A stretch of DNA of 64,000 nt from Hexactinellida sp. DTS-2022 (GCA_028753945.1 JAPNXP010000006.1:2976001-3040000), one strand, 5' to 3'; counted from the stretch's first letter, positions 33,298 to 45,800 are shown. Notes: generated by a model from the letters alone, not told the origin. Translations and numbers: made by a program.

Positions 33298-33958
33298 TAC
33301 CCTCCCCTACCAAAAGTATTCGTACACCCAAAAATTTCCTATGGAAATACAGGTAAACCTCCCAAAGCGGCACCTCCGAGTAGCAGCAACCTCCGAGAAG
33401 CGGCACAAAATCATTCTCCCGATGGCTGCCGCTTTGGGAGTTTTACCTTACGAGCAACCTCCCAAAGCGGCAACCTCCGAGAAGCGGCACAAAATCATTC
33501 TCCCGATGGGTGCCGCTTTGGGAGGTTTACCTGTAGTACTATATAACTCTAATATTTATCGCTAATGTATACAAATTATATGAGATGTCGCCACTTTGGT
33601 TTCAGAATCGTATTCTACGCCACCGAATTAACCATTTTAGAAGCTTTCAACTCAATTACATATTTATTAGTTTGAAAATTATCATCCGGTGTCACCATGT
33701 ACCACTTCTTCCATTTGTCCCCATTGTACAAGATGGGAATAAGTGGTACATGGTGGCATAGGATGATAATTTTCAACCTAATCAGTAGCTAATAGAGTTC
33801 AAAGCTTCTTTAAATGTATATTTCGAATGCGTAGATTACGAATATGAAATCTAAATTGCAATATTCCATGTATTTAGTGTACAATAAACATTATTATTGA
33901 CTTACTATTTTCTATGGGAATGCTTATGGAGTACGAATACTTTTGGTAGGGGAGTGTA
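33298..33958. mobile_element. TA-flanked MITE, CTCCCCTACCAAAAGTATTC ends
   Basis: TACCCTCCCCTACCAAAAGT and its near-exact inverse at 33938-33958, TA on both sides. A palindrome of AAAATTATCATCC arms lies at about 33670-33780 and another MITE is nested at 33348. Confidence 0.65.
33348..33535. mobile_element. Nested Tc1/mariner-type MITE with internal duplication
   Basis: TACAGGTAAACCTCCCAAAG and its inverse, TA-flanked. The interior is a tandem duplication of about 95 bases containing CCGAGAAGCGGCACAAAATC twice. Confidence 0.75.
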
Positions 33959-34200
33959 TGTATATAATACGTGTGTTCTTAATTAATAAATAGCAAGCGT
34001 ATCGAGCAATCGAAATGCCCTCCAGAAATGTGTCCAGAGAAATGATCCCTATCCAGGTTTGTCTGGAGTAAATTGGCAGGTGTGAGAATGTCAAATATTT
34101 AAATGCATGATGTATGGGGAGAAAGATTTACTATAATTGTAAATAGCTTTCACAATATATTGATTATTGTGCATTAATAATACACTTACTAAAAACATTT

Positions 34201-34373
34201 TTACTGTGCCGACTATACTATAGTATAGTGGCCCAGTATTAGAATCACTGCCTTTATTATTTTTACTGTGCCGACTATACTATAGTATAGTGGCCCAGTA
34301 TTGGAATCACTGCCTTTATTACTGTGCCGACTATACTATAGTATAGTGGCCCAGTATTAGAATCACTGCCTTT
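34201..34373 (+). repeat. 59-bp palindromic motif, three tandem copies
   Basis: Each copy holds the perfect palindrome ACTATACTATAGTATAGT inside TGTGCCG...GGCCCAGTATT, followed by CACTGCCTTTATTA. They lead into the TTA tract and the head of the first repeat-A unit. Confidence 0.9.
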
Positions 34374-34400
34374 ATTATTATTATTTTTATTATTATTATT

Positions 34401-37400
34401 ATTTCTCCGTAGCAGGTGCCCTGGCCACACCTGTATACATAGAGGGCTGAAACTTGGCATGTAGATTCGGAGTCGACGTCTAATTTGCACCTGGGGTTAC
34501 GATTTTGTATTAACAAATTTTTGACACATCTTTAACACCTTTCAAAATTTGTCTGGTCCATAACTCAAAAAATGTTTTACTAAACCCCAAAATTTTATTT
34601 CACATTTGGATTCGCCATAAAATTCTGCGTCTGATGGGAGAAGAAATTTTTCAATAAAGGGGTCAATTTCTGCCATAAATGGGGGTTGAAATTTCTTTGT
34701 TTACTGACACTTCAATTTCAGTAAAGTGTTAAATCTAATTCTATTGTTTCAACTTGTAATAATTATATTGATTTAACTTGTTAAATCCTACTCTAGTGAT
34801 TCAACTTGCGATAATTATATTGATTTAACTTATAAATTCCAGCTGGCTTCTATTTAATTTTAGTATTACTATACAATTGATTAAATTAAATAATATAATA
34901 TAAGGAATTTGTTGACTCAACTCAACCAACCATGGATAACATTGCTAAAATAAATAACTAATAATATAATTTATTATCAATACATAATGAATGAATGGCA
35001 TTAAACTAAAGATGGTTTATGATAGAACCGTTAAGATTTTACATTCCACAACAACGACAGATTAAGTGATTATATTTATTTCGGCGAGAATATTCTTGCA
35101 CAATTAATGACTGACTTAATTAATTATAATTAATTCATTTTGTATTTAACTTATAGACGGTTCCAAATAGATTATTGGGGTTATCGAGTGCGTGGAATTC
35201 AAATATTATAGTGAAATTCAATTTAAATTAATAATAATTGCAAATAATTGAACTTAATTTATTTTGCTGTATATAATAATGGTGTTAAATAATAAATAAA
35301 TAAATTAAATATTTATACTAACTAGATAAATTTCATTAATCTCAGAGATGATACAAGATAGAAACAAACTTTCAATTTATCAATTGGTCCTTATGCCAGG
35401 TACCACCTATACAAGTGGGTCTTGACACCTTGAGGTGATTATGACATCGTCAAAAAAATGTATTTTTACAATTTTTTTAATTCGATATTTAAAATGGGTT
35501 AGTTGATGTTGGGTGATGACCCAACACACACATAAAAAATGCTGAGTCATCAGCTATTATATTCTACTCAAACTTGAATATCTCTAAAATTATATGAACT
35601 AAATGGAAACTTCCACCACTCTAAGGGTCGATGCCTTCTGTAACACCTTTTTGAAATAATTTAACACCTTCATAGTGATGATGACATGGCGAAAAAAAAA
35701 TCCAAAATTGCAGCCTGCGCCGACAGAATGTTCTTTTGGAGGCACTATAAATAAACAACCAACAAAATGTAGTGCCACCAAAGGAACATGCGTCGGCACA
35801 GGCTGCAATTTTGGATTTTATTATTATTATTTTTATTATTATTTTTTTTTTTCTCCGTAGACGGTGCAATGGCCATAGCTTAATTGTTGATGGGCTGAAA
35901 CTTGGCATGTAGGTGCGATGGGACCGTCTAATTTGCACCTGGGGTTACGATTTTTTATTAACAAATTTTGGACACATCTTTAACACCTTTCAAAATTTGT
36001 CTGGTCCATAACTCAAAATATGTTTTACTAAACCCGCAAATTTTATTTCATATTTGGATTCACCGTAAAATTCTGCGTCTGATGGGAGAAGAAATCTTTC
36101 AATAAGGGGTTTAATTTCTGCCACAAATGGGGGCTTAAATTTCTTTGTTTACTCACACTTCAGTTTCAGTAAAGTGTTAAATCTAATTCCATTGTTTCAA
36201 CTTGTAATAATTATATTGATTTAACTTGTTAAATCCTACTCTAGTGATTCAACTTGCTATAATTATATTGATTTAACTTGTGAATTCAAGCTGGCTTCTA
36301 TTTTGCAATTGAAAATTAAGATTATATATTTCATAACAACGACATATTATGTGATTATATTTACTTCTGCGAGAATATAATTGCACTGTTAATATACTGA
36401 CGTAATTAATTATAAATAATTCAGTTTGTATTTAACTTATATAGAAGCTTCCAATTTGTATATTAGAGGTTATCGAGTGTGCGGAATTGAAATTTGATAG
36501 ATAAATTAATTAATTAATTATTTATGACAAAATAATTGAACTTAATAATTGTATGTTGACATTGAAATTGGTGTCATATTATAAATAATATTAATAATTA
36601 TTTATACTAATTAATTAAATATCATAAATCTCAGAGATCATAGAAGATAGAAACAAACTTTCAATATATCAATTGGTCCTTATGACACGTGCCACCTATA
36701 CAAGTGGGTCTTGACACCTTTAGGTGATGATGACATCGTTAAAAAAATGTGTTTTTACAATTTTGTTAATTCGATATTTAAAATGGGTTAGTTAATGTTG
36801 GTTGATGACCCAACACCCACTTAAAAAATGCTGAGTCATTACAGATTATATTCTACTGAAACTAGAATATCTCTTTAATGAAGTGAGCTGAATGGAAACT
36901 TCCACCACTCTAAAGGGTCGTTGCCTTCTGAAACACCTTTCTGAAATAATTTAACACCTTCATAGTGATGATGACTGGGCGAAAAAAAATCCAAAATTGC
37001 ACCCTGTCTGACAGCATGCTCCTTTGGAGGCACTGTCAATAACCAACCAATAAAATATAGTGCCACCAAAGGAACATGCGTCGGCACAGGGTGCAATTTT
37101 GGATTTTTTTATTATTATTTTTTTTTTCTCCGTAGACGGTGCCCTGGCCACAGCTTTATAGTTGATGGGCTTAAACTTTGCATGTAGGTGCGATGGGACC
37201 GTCTAATTTGCACCTGGGGTAACGATTTCTGATTAAGAAATTTTTGACACATCTTTAACACCTTTCAAATTTTGTCTGGTCCATAACTCAAAAATTGTTT
37301 TACTAAACCCCCAAATTTTATTTCATATTTGGATTCACCATAAAATTCTGCGTCTGATGGGTGAAGAAAATTTTCAATAAATGGTTTAATTTCTGCCATA

Positions 37401-38543
37401 AATGGGGGTTGAAATTTCTTTGTTTACTCACACTTCAATTTCAGTAAAAGTGTTAAATCTAATTCCATTGTTTCAACTTGTAATAATTATATTGATTTAA
37501 CTTGTTAAATCCTACTCTAGTGATTCAACTTGCGATAATTATATTGATTCAACTTATAAATTCCAGCTGGCTTCTATTTAATTGTAGCATTACTATACAA
37601 TGGATTAAATTAAATTAATTTATATAAGGAATTTGTTGACTTTACTCAACTCACCGTGGATAACATTGCTAAAATAAATAACTAATAAATTAATTTATTA
37701 TCAATAAGTAATGAATGAATGGCATTAAACTAAAGATGGTTTATGATAGAACCGTTAAGATTTTACATTCCACAACAACGACAGATTAAGTGATTATATT
37801 TATTTCGGCGAGAATATTCTTTTTGCACAATTAATGTACTGACGTAATTTATTATAATTAATTCCTTTTGTATTTAACTTATAGAATTTTCCAATTGGAT
37901 TATTGGGGTTATCGAGTGCGCTGAATTCATATATGATAGTGAAATTCGATTTAAATTAATAATAAGTGCAAATAATTGAACTTTATTTATTTTGCTGTAC
38001 ATAATAATGGTGTTAAATTATTAATTTATTAATTAAATATTTATACTAATTAGGTAAATTTCATTAATCTCAGAGATGATACAAGATAGAAACAAACTTT
38101 CAATTTATCAATTGGTCCTTATGCCAGGTACCACCTATACAAGTGGGTCTTGACACCTTGAGGTGATGATGACATCGTCAAAAAAATGTATTTTCACAAT
38201 TTTGTGAATTAAATAATTCGCATGGGTTGGTTGGAGTTGGGTGAATACCCAACACGCACTTTAAAAATGCTGAGTCATCACAGATTATATTCTACTGAAA
38301 CTTGAATATCTCTCAAATGAAGTGAGCTAAATGGAAACTTCCACCACTCTAAGGGTCGTTGCATACTGAAACACCTTTCTGAAATATTTTAACACCTTCA
38401 TAGTGATGATGACTAGGCGAAAAAAAAAATCCAAAATTGCAGCTGTGCCGACAGCATGTTCCTTTGGAGGCACTATCAATAAACAACCACCAAAATATAG
38501 TGCCACCAAAGGAACATGCGTCGGCACAGCTGCAATTTTGGAT
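34401..38543 (+). repeat. Tandem array of three repeat-A units
   Basis: Units 34401-35816, 35851-37104 and 37127-38543 are head to tail. Each has the head CTCCGTAG...GCCCTGGCCA, a 1.2-1.4-kb body with conserved blocks (CTTGGCATGTAG, TTGTCTGGTCCATAACTC, CAAGTGGGTCTTGACACC) and ends in the hairpin (35700-35816, 36989-37104, 38429-38543). Unit 2 lacks about 160 bases of the body. Joints are AT-rich tracts. No ORF. Lies in kinesin intron 3, 110 bases before exon 4. Confidence 0.85.
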
Positions 38544-38650
38544 TTTTTTTTTTAAAAAATACGTGCTTACAGCAGATCACGTATTATGTATTATACAACA
38601 AATGAATACTATTGCCAATTGCTATAATAATATTGCATCCAACCTTATAG

Positions 38651-38848
38651 TCAATGGGCAATTTATCAGATGAGGGTATTAATTGCTATGAGGAAGAAAC
38701 TACCTCCCTACTTGAGCAGAAAGACCTTCTGCTCAATTGTGTGAACAAATGGAAAGACTATCGTTATAACGGGTTACGAGATTCTCTATACGACAATGCA
38801 GTGTTGCTTAAGGAAGCAAACTCAATCTCTCTAGAGCTCAGACAACAG
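38651..38848 (+). pseudogene. Kinesin-3 exon 4 (KIF1B-type region)
   Basis: 66 codons in phase 0 between acceptor TTATAG and donor GTATGA. NKWKDYRYNGLRDSLYDNAV and LLKEANSISLELRQQ match the KIF1 segment after the coiled coil. An acceptor at TATCAG (38667) would break phase, which supports 38651. Confidence 0.85.
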
Positions 38849-38962
38849 GTATGAAATTATACACTATAAGCTAGAACAGTCAGCAAGACCAGTACTCATC
38901 TGTCTCTATCCTCTTACAGGTAGCATTTCAGTTCGTGCTAATGACAGACTGTCCATACGCGC

Positions 38963-40174
38963 TAGGGGTTACAATCCCGGTCATAATTATTAATCCCGGG
39001 ATTTCGGGATTGATATTTTAACTAATTTCGGAATCCCGGGATTTCGGGATCCCGGAATTAAATTTTGAAAATTTTATAATAGGGAATATATATACGATAC
39101 ATATTGTTACATAGTACGAAAGGAATACAACTGAATTAAATGGGTATTCTAAACGGTTGGGTTCTGACTAAATATCACTTTCAATTTATGACATTAATTA
39201 TTGGTATCTAAGAAAAACTAAATGTGAGAATCATTGTAGAAATAGATTAATAATGAAGAATTGGCTAACAATTGACTGGTATATATGGAAAGAACAATTA
39301 TTTTCTATTATTCATACTACTATTTATAATCTACATTCCTAACAAAAGTCTTTGTAATCAAATCATGTTATTAATCTACACTGAGTCCATTTGAGAGTAG
39401 AAAATAATTTATTGGTGAGTAACAAATGTAAATACCCTATTGTTCCATGAAGCAATATACGTATTATATACTTTGCCCTTCGGTCTCGGTCGCTTTGCGA
39501 CGGATCGGTGCTACGCACCTAAAGTTAACGGCCGCTATGCGGCCTTACTCCTCACCCTTTCTATCATGGAAAATGGTAGAAAGGTACGTTTTATACATCC
39601 CTTTATAAGATTTCCATAGTTTTAACTTGTTTTTTCATGTTTAGAAATTTATAAACGCGAAATTCGTGTTCAGCATCCTTGTTTACCTATAATTCCCGTT
39701 GAAAGTTAACTTCTAAGTTGATTTTGAATTTCATTAATTTGTTTACCTATTTTGTGTAAACAACAACAACAAATATTCATGTTATAAATTTATAAATATC
39801 AAATTCGAAATCAGCATACTTGTTTACATATTATAACATTTGTTACCAATTACAACATTTGACAGTTAGTTTATATCTCATATATTAATGCGGTTTCTAT
39901 TCCCCCATCACTTTAATACAATCCGGACACACAAACACACAAACAAACACACACACAACAATCGAGATTTAATAATATAGATATATACTACTGCTATTAA
40001 AATCGAATAATTATCGATATTTTCTCTTTTTTAATAGTTTGCCGCAAGATAATTACCAAAACATCAAAATCCCGAGATCCCGGGATTCAATCCCGGAACG
40101 CGGGATTGAGAAATCAATCCCGGAATTCAATCCCGTGAAGAAAATACACCGGGATCCCGGGATTGTAAACCCTA
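38963..40174. mobile_element. hAT-type element (1.2 kb) in kinesin exon 5
   Basis: TAGGGGTTACAATCCCGG and, inverted, TAGGGTTTACAATCCCGG, with target copies ATACGCGC (38955-38962) and ATACGCCC (40175-40182). Subterminal arrays of AATCCCGGGATT. A Helitron-like element is nested at about 39478-39985. No transposase. Confidence 0.85.
39478..39985 (-). mobile_element. Helitron-like element nested in the exon-5 hAT
   Basis: On the minus strand it starts with TCTATATTATTAAATCTCGA and GTGTGTGTTTGT, and ends with the GTCGCAAAGCGACCGAGACC hairpin near 39490, as in 19766-20075. Confidence 0.45.
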
Positions 40175-40489
40175 ATACGCCCATCTCCCAAAGACACTGC
40201 GCTGGGCCAGGACTGCGAGACGGAGAAAAATGAGAACTCTACCTACTCAGACTCCGCATTTCTCAAGAAGACAATCGTAGCAGTTGAGGTATCCGACGCG
40301 AGACACGGTGTCACACACATCTGGTCTCTGGAAAAGCTCAAGCAGAGAATAAACGCTATGCACGAGATGTGCTAGGCGAGTGTCAAGCCGGAGACAATAA
40401 GCCCTCGTGTCAAGGTAACATTAACCATAGCATTCTATAGCTACACTATAGCGCATACCGAGTTATAGTATTAACTGCATCTCTGTTAG

Positions 40490-40720
40490 GCTTGTCAACT
40501 CGATGACCGAAGTACAGACTCCGTGAGTGCGGGGAATGGAAACAACCCATTCTTTGACCTCTTCCCCTGGTACAATCTGATTGGACGTAGCTATGTATAT
40601 CTGACGCACATGCTCATTCCCATAATTCTAGAGCAAACCGTTGCTATAGTTACGGACAGAGGAGATGTGGTGGGACACATTGATGTGCTGTTGGCGCTGT
40701 GTGAGGATGAAGATGAAGAG
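40490..40720 (+). pseudogene. Kinesin-3 exon 6
   Basis: 77 codons in phase 0, intact. NPFFDLFPWYNLIGRSYVYL and VAIVTDRGDVVGHIDV match the KIF1 segment GDPFYDRFPW onward. Donor GTTAGT follows an acidic run. Confidence 0.85.
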
Positions 40721-40803
40721 GTTAGTTTGCTAAGAATGCTATGGCACAATTTCTGAACAAAATTTAGATATTTAGACAATTTCTATATTTCTTATTTCTT
40801 CAG

Positions 40804-41324
40804 ACTAAGGACTGCAAAGCTACAACCGTAGCATTCGACAAGACAGACTCTGCCTGGTATCCCAAAGATATCCCAGTGTACCCTTACAGACAGAATGACC
40901 TAATTGCGCAGTGCTATCTGGGAGATGAGAAGTTAACAGAGCTAATCGAGCGACCTAGGAAGATCGCTCGCGAAATTTGAGAGCAGCCTCCAGGTAGCTT
41001 AAAGAATAGACCCAGTCTACAAGACTCACAGACCTCTGAGGATCCCAGCAGGGAGGGCTCAGAGATGATGTCCTCTTCCGACTACTACTCGGAGACCTCT
41101 TCCTTCTTCGAGAGCAGCGAGGTATCCGCTCCCCACCTCAAGATAGGGAGTATGTCCGGGTCAAGGTCAAGATAATCAGAGTTAGGAACCTAGACAAGAA
41201 CTGCGCTAACATTCTGCTACAGAACAGATTCCTGTACGAGAATCAGGATCCATACTCCTCCGACATATATGCTAACGACGGTCAAAGCTGTGAAGTCAAC
41301 CACTTGCACGTATACAGGATCAAA
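40804..41324 (+). pseudogene. Kinesin-3 exon 7
   Basis: Starts TKDCKATTVAFDKTDS. A TGA near 40977 lies in sense sequence (REI*EQPPG), likely from CGA. Ser-rich sequence follows, then a frame change near 41125 to EYVRVKVKIIRVRNLDKN. 521 bases, one short of phase. Donor GTGAGT. Confidence 0.78.
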
Positions 41325-41388
41325 GTGAGTACTGTCCAATTAATCGCAAGTATGAGTAATGCTGTAATTCATTAATACATCTGTGCAG

Positions 41389-41794
41389 ATCACTCTCCCT
41401 TTCTTGGAATACGTCAAAACACAGGGATTCATGATTGAAGTGTTCGGACATTACGAACAGCACCCACTGCACTTCGAGAGCACCTCCTCGGAGTACGAGT
41501 ACCAGGGTGACAGACGCATCAGCGACACAGGCCCAGCCTAGCGGTTCCTTACCAGCCCTCCAGGCCCAGCCTAGCGGTTCCTTACCAGAACCTCAGCTCT
41601 GCTCAGGTAGTGGCTAAATATGACTTGACCATGAATCTCCAGATCTGCGAGCTGAGTCTTCAGGGGGACTACATCCCGGTGCCAGTCACGCACGTGCGGG
41701 AGACCAACGGGAGTTTCTTTCTGCTGCAACATGGCCTGCAGAGGCGACTGGTCTTGTCTTCGTATATGATAGCAATATTGAACTGAAAATGAAG
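41389..41794 (+). pseudogene. Kinesin-3 exon 8
   Basis: ITLPFLEYVKTQGFMIEVFG and HYEQHP match KIF1 (FEVFGHYQQHP). A 33-base direct duplication (GGCCCAGCCTAGCGG twice, 41538-41600) adds frame trouble. A second frame then reads YDLTMNLQICELSLQGDYIP and a third YDSNIELKMK. 406 bases, one over phase. Confidence 0.78.
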
Positions 41795-41890
41795 GTGAGT
41801 CTTAGACAGAGAGTAGAGTATTGCTTCGGAATTTACTACTGTAACTTACTTAGTTAGAGCGAATATACGTACAACTTTATATTTGTTTAG

Positions 41891-42636
41891 GTTAGAGAAG
41901 TTGTAGTTGGGAGAATACGCAACCAGCTGAAGCCAACTCCTGAGGACGAGAACTCCTCTCTAACACTCAATGTCTCATCAGCTGATTTTATACACCTGAG
42001 TAACGATCGTCGAACTGTATTTCGTATCCAGGCCGCCTGGGACACCTCGCTGTACCACACGAAGCTACTGAACATGATTACTCCCTCCAGCTTCCTCGTA
42101 CACTCTACCATGTCTGTGTACCTGGAGATGGAGAACTGTACTCAGCCTGCATGCTTCACCATTAACTTCAGTCTTCAGATCACTACCCGCCACCAGCAGA
42201 GGAGCGGGTCCCGTTTCTGGGACATGCTGTTCCCCTCTCAGCACCGTCCCGAGACTAACTGTGTGGTGGGACTGTACGAGGTAGAACTACAATCCACAGA
42301 GAACAATGCGCGCAAGAGGACTACAATACTAGACAATCAGTCAATGTATGTGCGGGGAGAAGAGATCATCTACGAGCATAAGAAGCAGGTGAAACTGCTG
42401 AGAGAGATAGAACAGGTGGAGAGGACAAAGCACGTGTTGTTAATTCGAGCGAAGGTTAATTCCGCTCGAGACAATATAATAGTTTACTTCTGGAGTCTCC
42501 ATATCAGTCACTTCCTCCAGGAGCACTTAACAGAGGAAGATCTGCTCAAACAACACAACTCGATGAAGAACAGGGTTCAGACTCCCCAGCGTAGCTGTGT
42601 ACCACTTGTTCACGATATTTCACACAAGAAGTCCAC
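41891..42636 (+). pseudogene. Kinesin-3 exon 9 (DUF3694-type region)
   Basis: Open from acceptor TTTAG: VREVVVGRIRNQ, then FRIQAAWDTSLYH, YLEMENCTQPACF and VRGEEIIYEHKKQVKLLREI, in the order of the KIF1 DUF3694 region. Conservation ends near KKSTR, where CAGGGTTGTTATTCAAAG begins a hAT-like insertion, so the exon's true end is unclear. Confidence 0.8.
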
Positions 42637-42850
42637 CAGGGTTGTTATTCAAAGATTTGATTTAATTTGATATGAAAATTGTCGAAATTGTCGAAAATTC
42701 ATGAATTTCGTGTGTAGCATTCCTAAATGCTACACTTGGATAATTTGGTGTTTACTTTCTCCAGATATGGGACGGCTAAACGCTGTTTCGTTATCGTTGT
42801 GCTGGTGAAATAGAGCCGTATCTAAGGAGTTAATCTTACTGCCTTGGTTA
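42637..42850. other. hAT-like left end after kinesin exon 9
   Basis: CAGGGTTGTTATTCAAAG resembles the left end of the AAATC element at 24735. No right end or target duplication was found. A GTAGCATTCCTAAATGCTAC palindrome is at about 42714. Confidence 0.35.
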
Positions 42851-45800
42851 TTACTGTGCCGACTATACTATAGTGTAGTGGCCCAGTATTGGTCTTAGTG
42901 CTTTGGTTGGTAATTATTATCCTTCCGTATCCTCTCCACAGAACAGAGTTATATTTACTAAGAACTGGAATTTCAGGACAGGTGTCTCATGGGTTACAGA
43001 TGTGCACCTGGGGTCACGATTTTTGATTAATTTTTTTTGGACACATTTTTGCACCTGTTTAATATTTAAACACGAACAATAAATAGTACCCGAATATTCA
43101 ATTTATATGCATTCGATAGAGAATTAAATTCTACACCTTTTCACAGTGCACGAATTTTTAAATTGAATTTCGTTAGTGCCACAATGGAGTTGCAATTTTC
43201 CTTTGTTTACTAACACTTCAGTTCAATTGAAAGTGTTAAATCTAATACTATTGTTTCAACTTGTGATTATTATATTGATTCAACTTGTGAGATCGAGTAG
43301 GCTTCTATTTTCCAATTTTAAACTAAGATTATATATTTCATAACAACGACAGATTATGTGATTATATTTCCATCTGCAAGAATACTCTTGCACTATTATA
43401 GACTGACGTAATTAATTATATAATTAATTCAGTCCGTATTTTGACTTATATATAGATGCTTCCAATTTGTTTATTAGGGGTTATCGAGTGTGCGAAATTG
43501 AAATATGGTAGCCAAATTAACAATAATTACTATTTATGACAAATAACTAATCTTAATAAATTTAAGTCGACATTGAAATTGGTGTTAAATTATAAATAAT
43601 ATTAATAATTATTTATACTAATTAATTAAATATCATAAATCTCAGAGATCATAGAAGATAGAAACAAACTTTCAATTTATCAATTGGTCCATATGGCATG
43701 TGCCACCTATACAAGTGGGTCTTGACACCTTGAGGTGATGATGGCATCGTTAAAAAAATGTGTTTTTACAATTTTGTTAATTCGATATTTAAAATGGGTT
43801 AGTTGATGTTGGGTGATGTCCAAACACTCGCATAAAAAATGCTGAGTCATCAGCTATTATATTCTGCTCAAACTTGAATATCTCTAAAATGAAGTGAACT
43901 AAATGGAAACTTCCACCACTCTAAGGGTCGATGGCTTCTGTAACACCTTTTTGAAATAATTTAACACCTTCATAGTGATGATGACATGGCGAAAAAAATT
44001 CCCAAATTGCAGCCTGTGCCGACAGCATGTTCCTTTGGAGGCACTATCTATAAACAACCAACAAAATATACTGCCACCAAAGGAACTTGCGTCGGCACAG
44101 GCTGCAATTTTGGATTTTATATATATTTATTTGAACTATAATGCGGTGGTTTTTACTGTGCCGACTATACTATAGTATGGTGGCCCAGTATTGGAACCGC
44201 TGCCTTTATTTTTTTTATTTATTTTTTCTCCGTAGAGGTGCCCTGGCCACACCTGTATACATTGAAGGCTGATACTTGGCATGTAGTTGCGGCGGAGTGA
44301 CCGTCTAATTTGCACCTGGAATTACGATTTTTTATCAAATGATTTCAACACCTATTTCAACTAATTATGGCTCATAACATGAAATAATTAATATTGAGCT
44401 TGATAAAATTACATGTACGGATAGAGAAATAAATTCTACACCTTTTGGCAAATCACAAATATTCAATTTAGCCTAGGTTTGTGCCATTATTGGGGTGCCA
44501 ATCTCCTGTGTTTCCTCACACTTCAGATTCAGTAAAACTGTTAAATCTAATTCTATTGTTCAACTTGTATTAATTATATTGATTTGACTTGTTAAACCTT
44601 ACTCTATTGTTTCAACTTGTGATAAATATATTGATTTAACTTGTAAATTCCAGCTGGCTTCTATTTAATTGTAGTACAGTAGATGTCGGATATAAGCACA
44701 CCGGTTATAAGAACATATCGGATATAAGCACACTATGTTGGAAAACGGTTGCCATATACCCTGTATTATTTATGTCGGTTATAAGAACATGTCGGTTATA
44801 AGCACATTAAGTGCAGTTCCCGACGATGTGCTTATAACCGGCATCCACTGTATTACTATACAATGGATTAAATTAAATTAAATAATATATGAAATTTGTT
44901 GACTTTACTCAACTCACCGTGGATAACATTGCTAAAATATATAACTAATAATATAATTTATTATCAATACATAATAAATGAATGGCATTAAACTCAAGAT
45001 GGTTTATTATAGAAACAAACTTCAAATTAATCTACCGTTCCTTGTGACTCGAAACAATTAACAAATAGTTCTTGACACCCTGGGCGTTGATGACTTGGCT
45101 TTAAAAAAAATCCAAAATTGCAGCCTGTGCCGACAGCATGTTCCTTTGGAGGCACTATCAATGAACAACCAACAAATATAGTGCCACAAGAGGAACATGC
45201 GTCTGCACAGGCTGCAATTTTGGATTTTTTTTACTGTGCCGACTATACTATAGTATAGTGGCCCAGTTCTAATCTTAGTGTTTGGTTGCCGATTATTATT
45301 ACTGTGCCGACTATACTATAGTATAGTGGCCCAGTATTGGTCAAGTGCTTTGGTTATTATTATTACTGTGCCGACTATACTATAGTATAGTGGCCCAGTA
45401 TTGAAATGAGTGCCTTGGTATATTATTTTTTATCCGTAGCCTCTCCACAGAACAGAGTTTTATTTGTTAAGAGCCCAAATTTCAGGATATGTGTCTCATT
45501 GGTTACAGATGTGCACTTGGGGTCACGATTTTTGATTACATTTTTTTGGACACATTTTACCCCTGTTTAATGTTGTAAAAATAACAATAAATGGTGCCCC
45601 AATATTCTATTTATATGCATTCGATAGAGAATTAAATTCTACACCTTTTCACAGTGCACGAATTATTAAATTGGGTTTCGTTTGTGCCACAATTGAGTAA
45701 CATTGCTAAAATTAATAATTAATAATAAATTTTTTATTATCAATACATAATGAATGAATGGCATTAAGCTCAAGATGGTTTATGATAGAAACAAACTTCA

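Larger units (their letters stand above)
38920..40414 (+). pseudogene. Kinesin-3 exon 5, split by a hAT element
   Basis: VAFQFVLMTDCPYA, then the element 38963-40174, then a shifted frame with [20 protein letters not shown] and [15 protein letters not shown] before a TAG at about 40373. Without the insert and one target copy the exon is 275 bases, one short of phase. Donor GTAACA. Confidence 0.82.
22292..42636 (+). pseudogene. Kinesin-3 (KIF1/UNC-104-like) tail gene, disrupted
   Basis: Nine exons with GT-AG borders, all in phase 0, encode the part of a kinesin-3 motor after the motor domain: neck/coil linker, FHA domain, coiled coil, KIF1B-type segment and DUF3694-type region. Kinesin-3 motors carry vesicles along microtubules toward plus ends. 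No motor exon or PH domain is visible. Exons 2, 5 (without its insert) and 7 are each one base short of a multiple of three, exon 8 is one base over, and there is a TAG in exon 5 and a TGA in exon 7. hAT elements sit at the end of exon 3 and inside exon 5. The exons keep a coding base composition, so inactivation seems recent, or some single-base losses are sequence errors; the two insertions are not errors. A motor could lie upstream of the window. Confidence 0.85.

Noticed and set aside
34275-38543. Frames of 60-105 residues rich in CSFGGT, such as those at 35599-35938
   Set aside because: They run across the conserved hairpin on either strand and across simple-repeat tails; they recur only because the hairpin recurs.
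42074-42111. Minus-strand frame opposite kinesin exon 9 (41887-42111)
   Set aside because: Shadow of the plus-strand exon, which has clear family matches.
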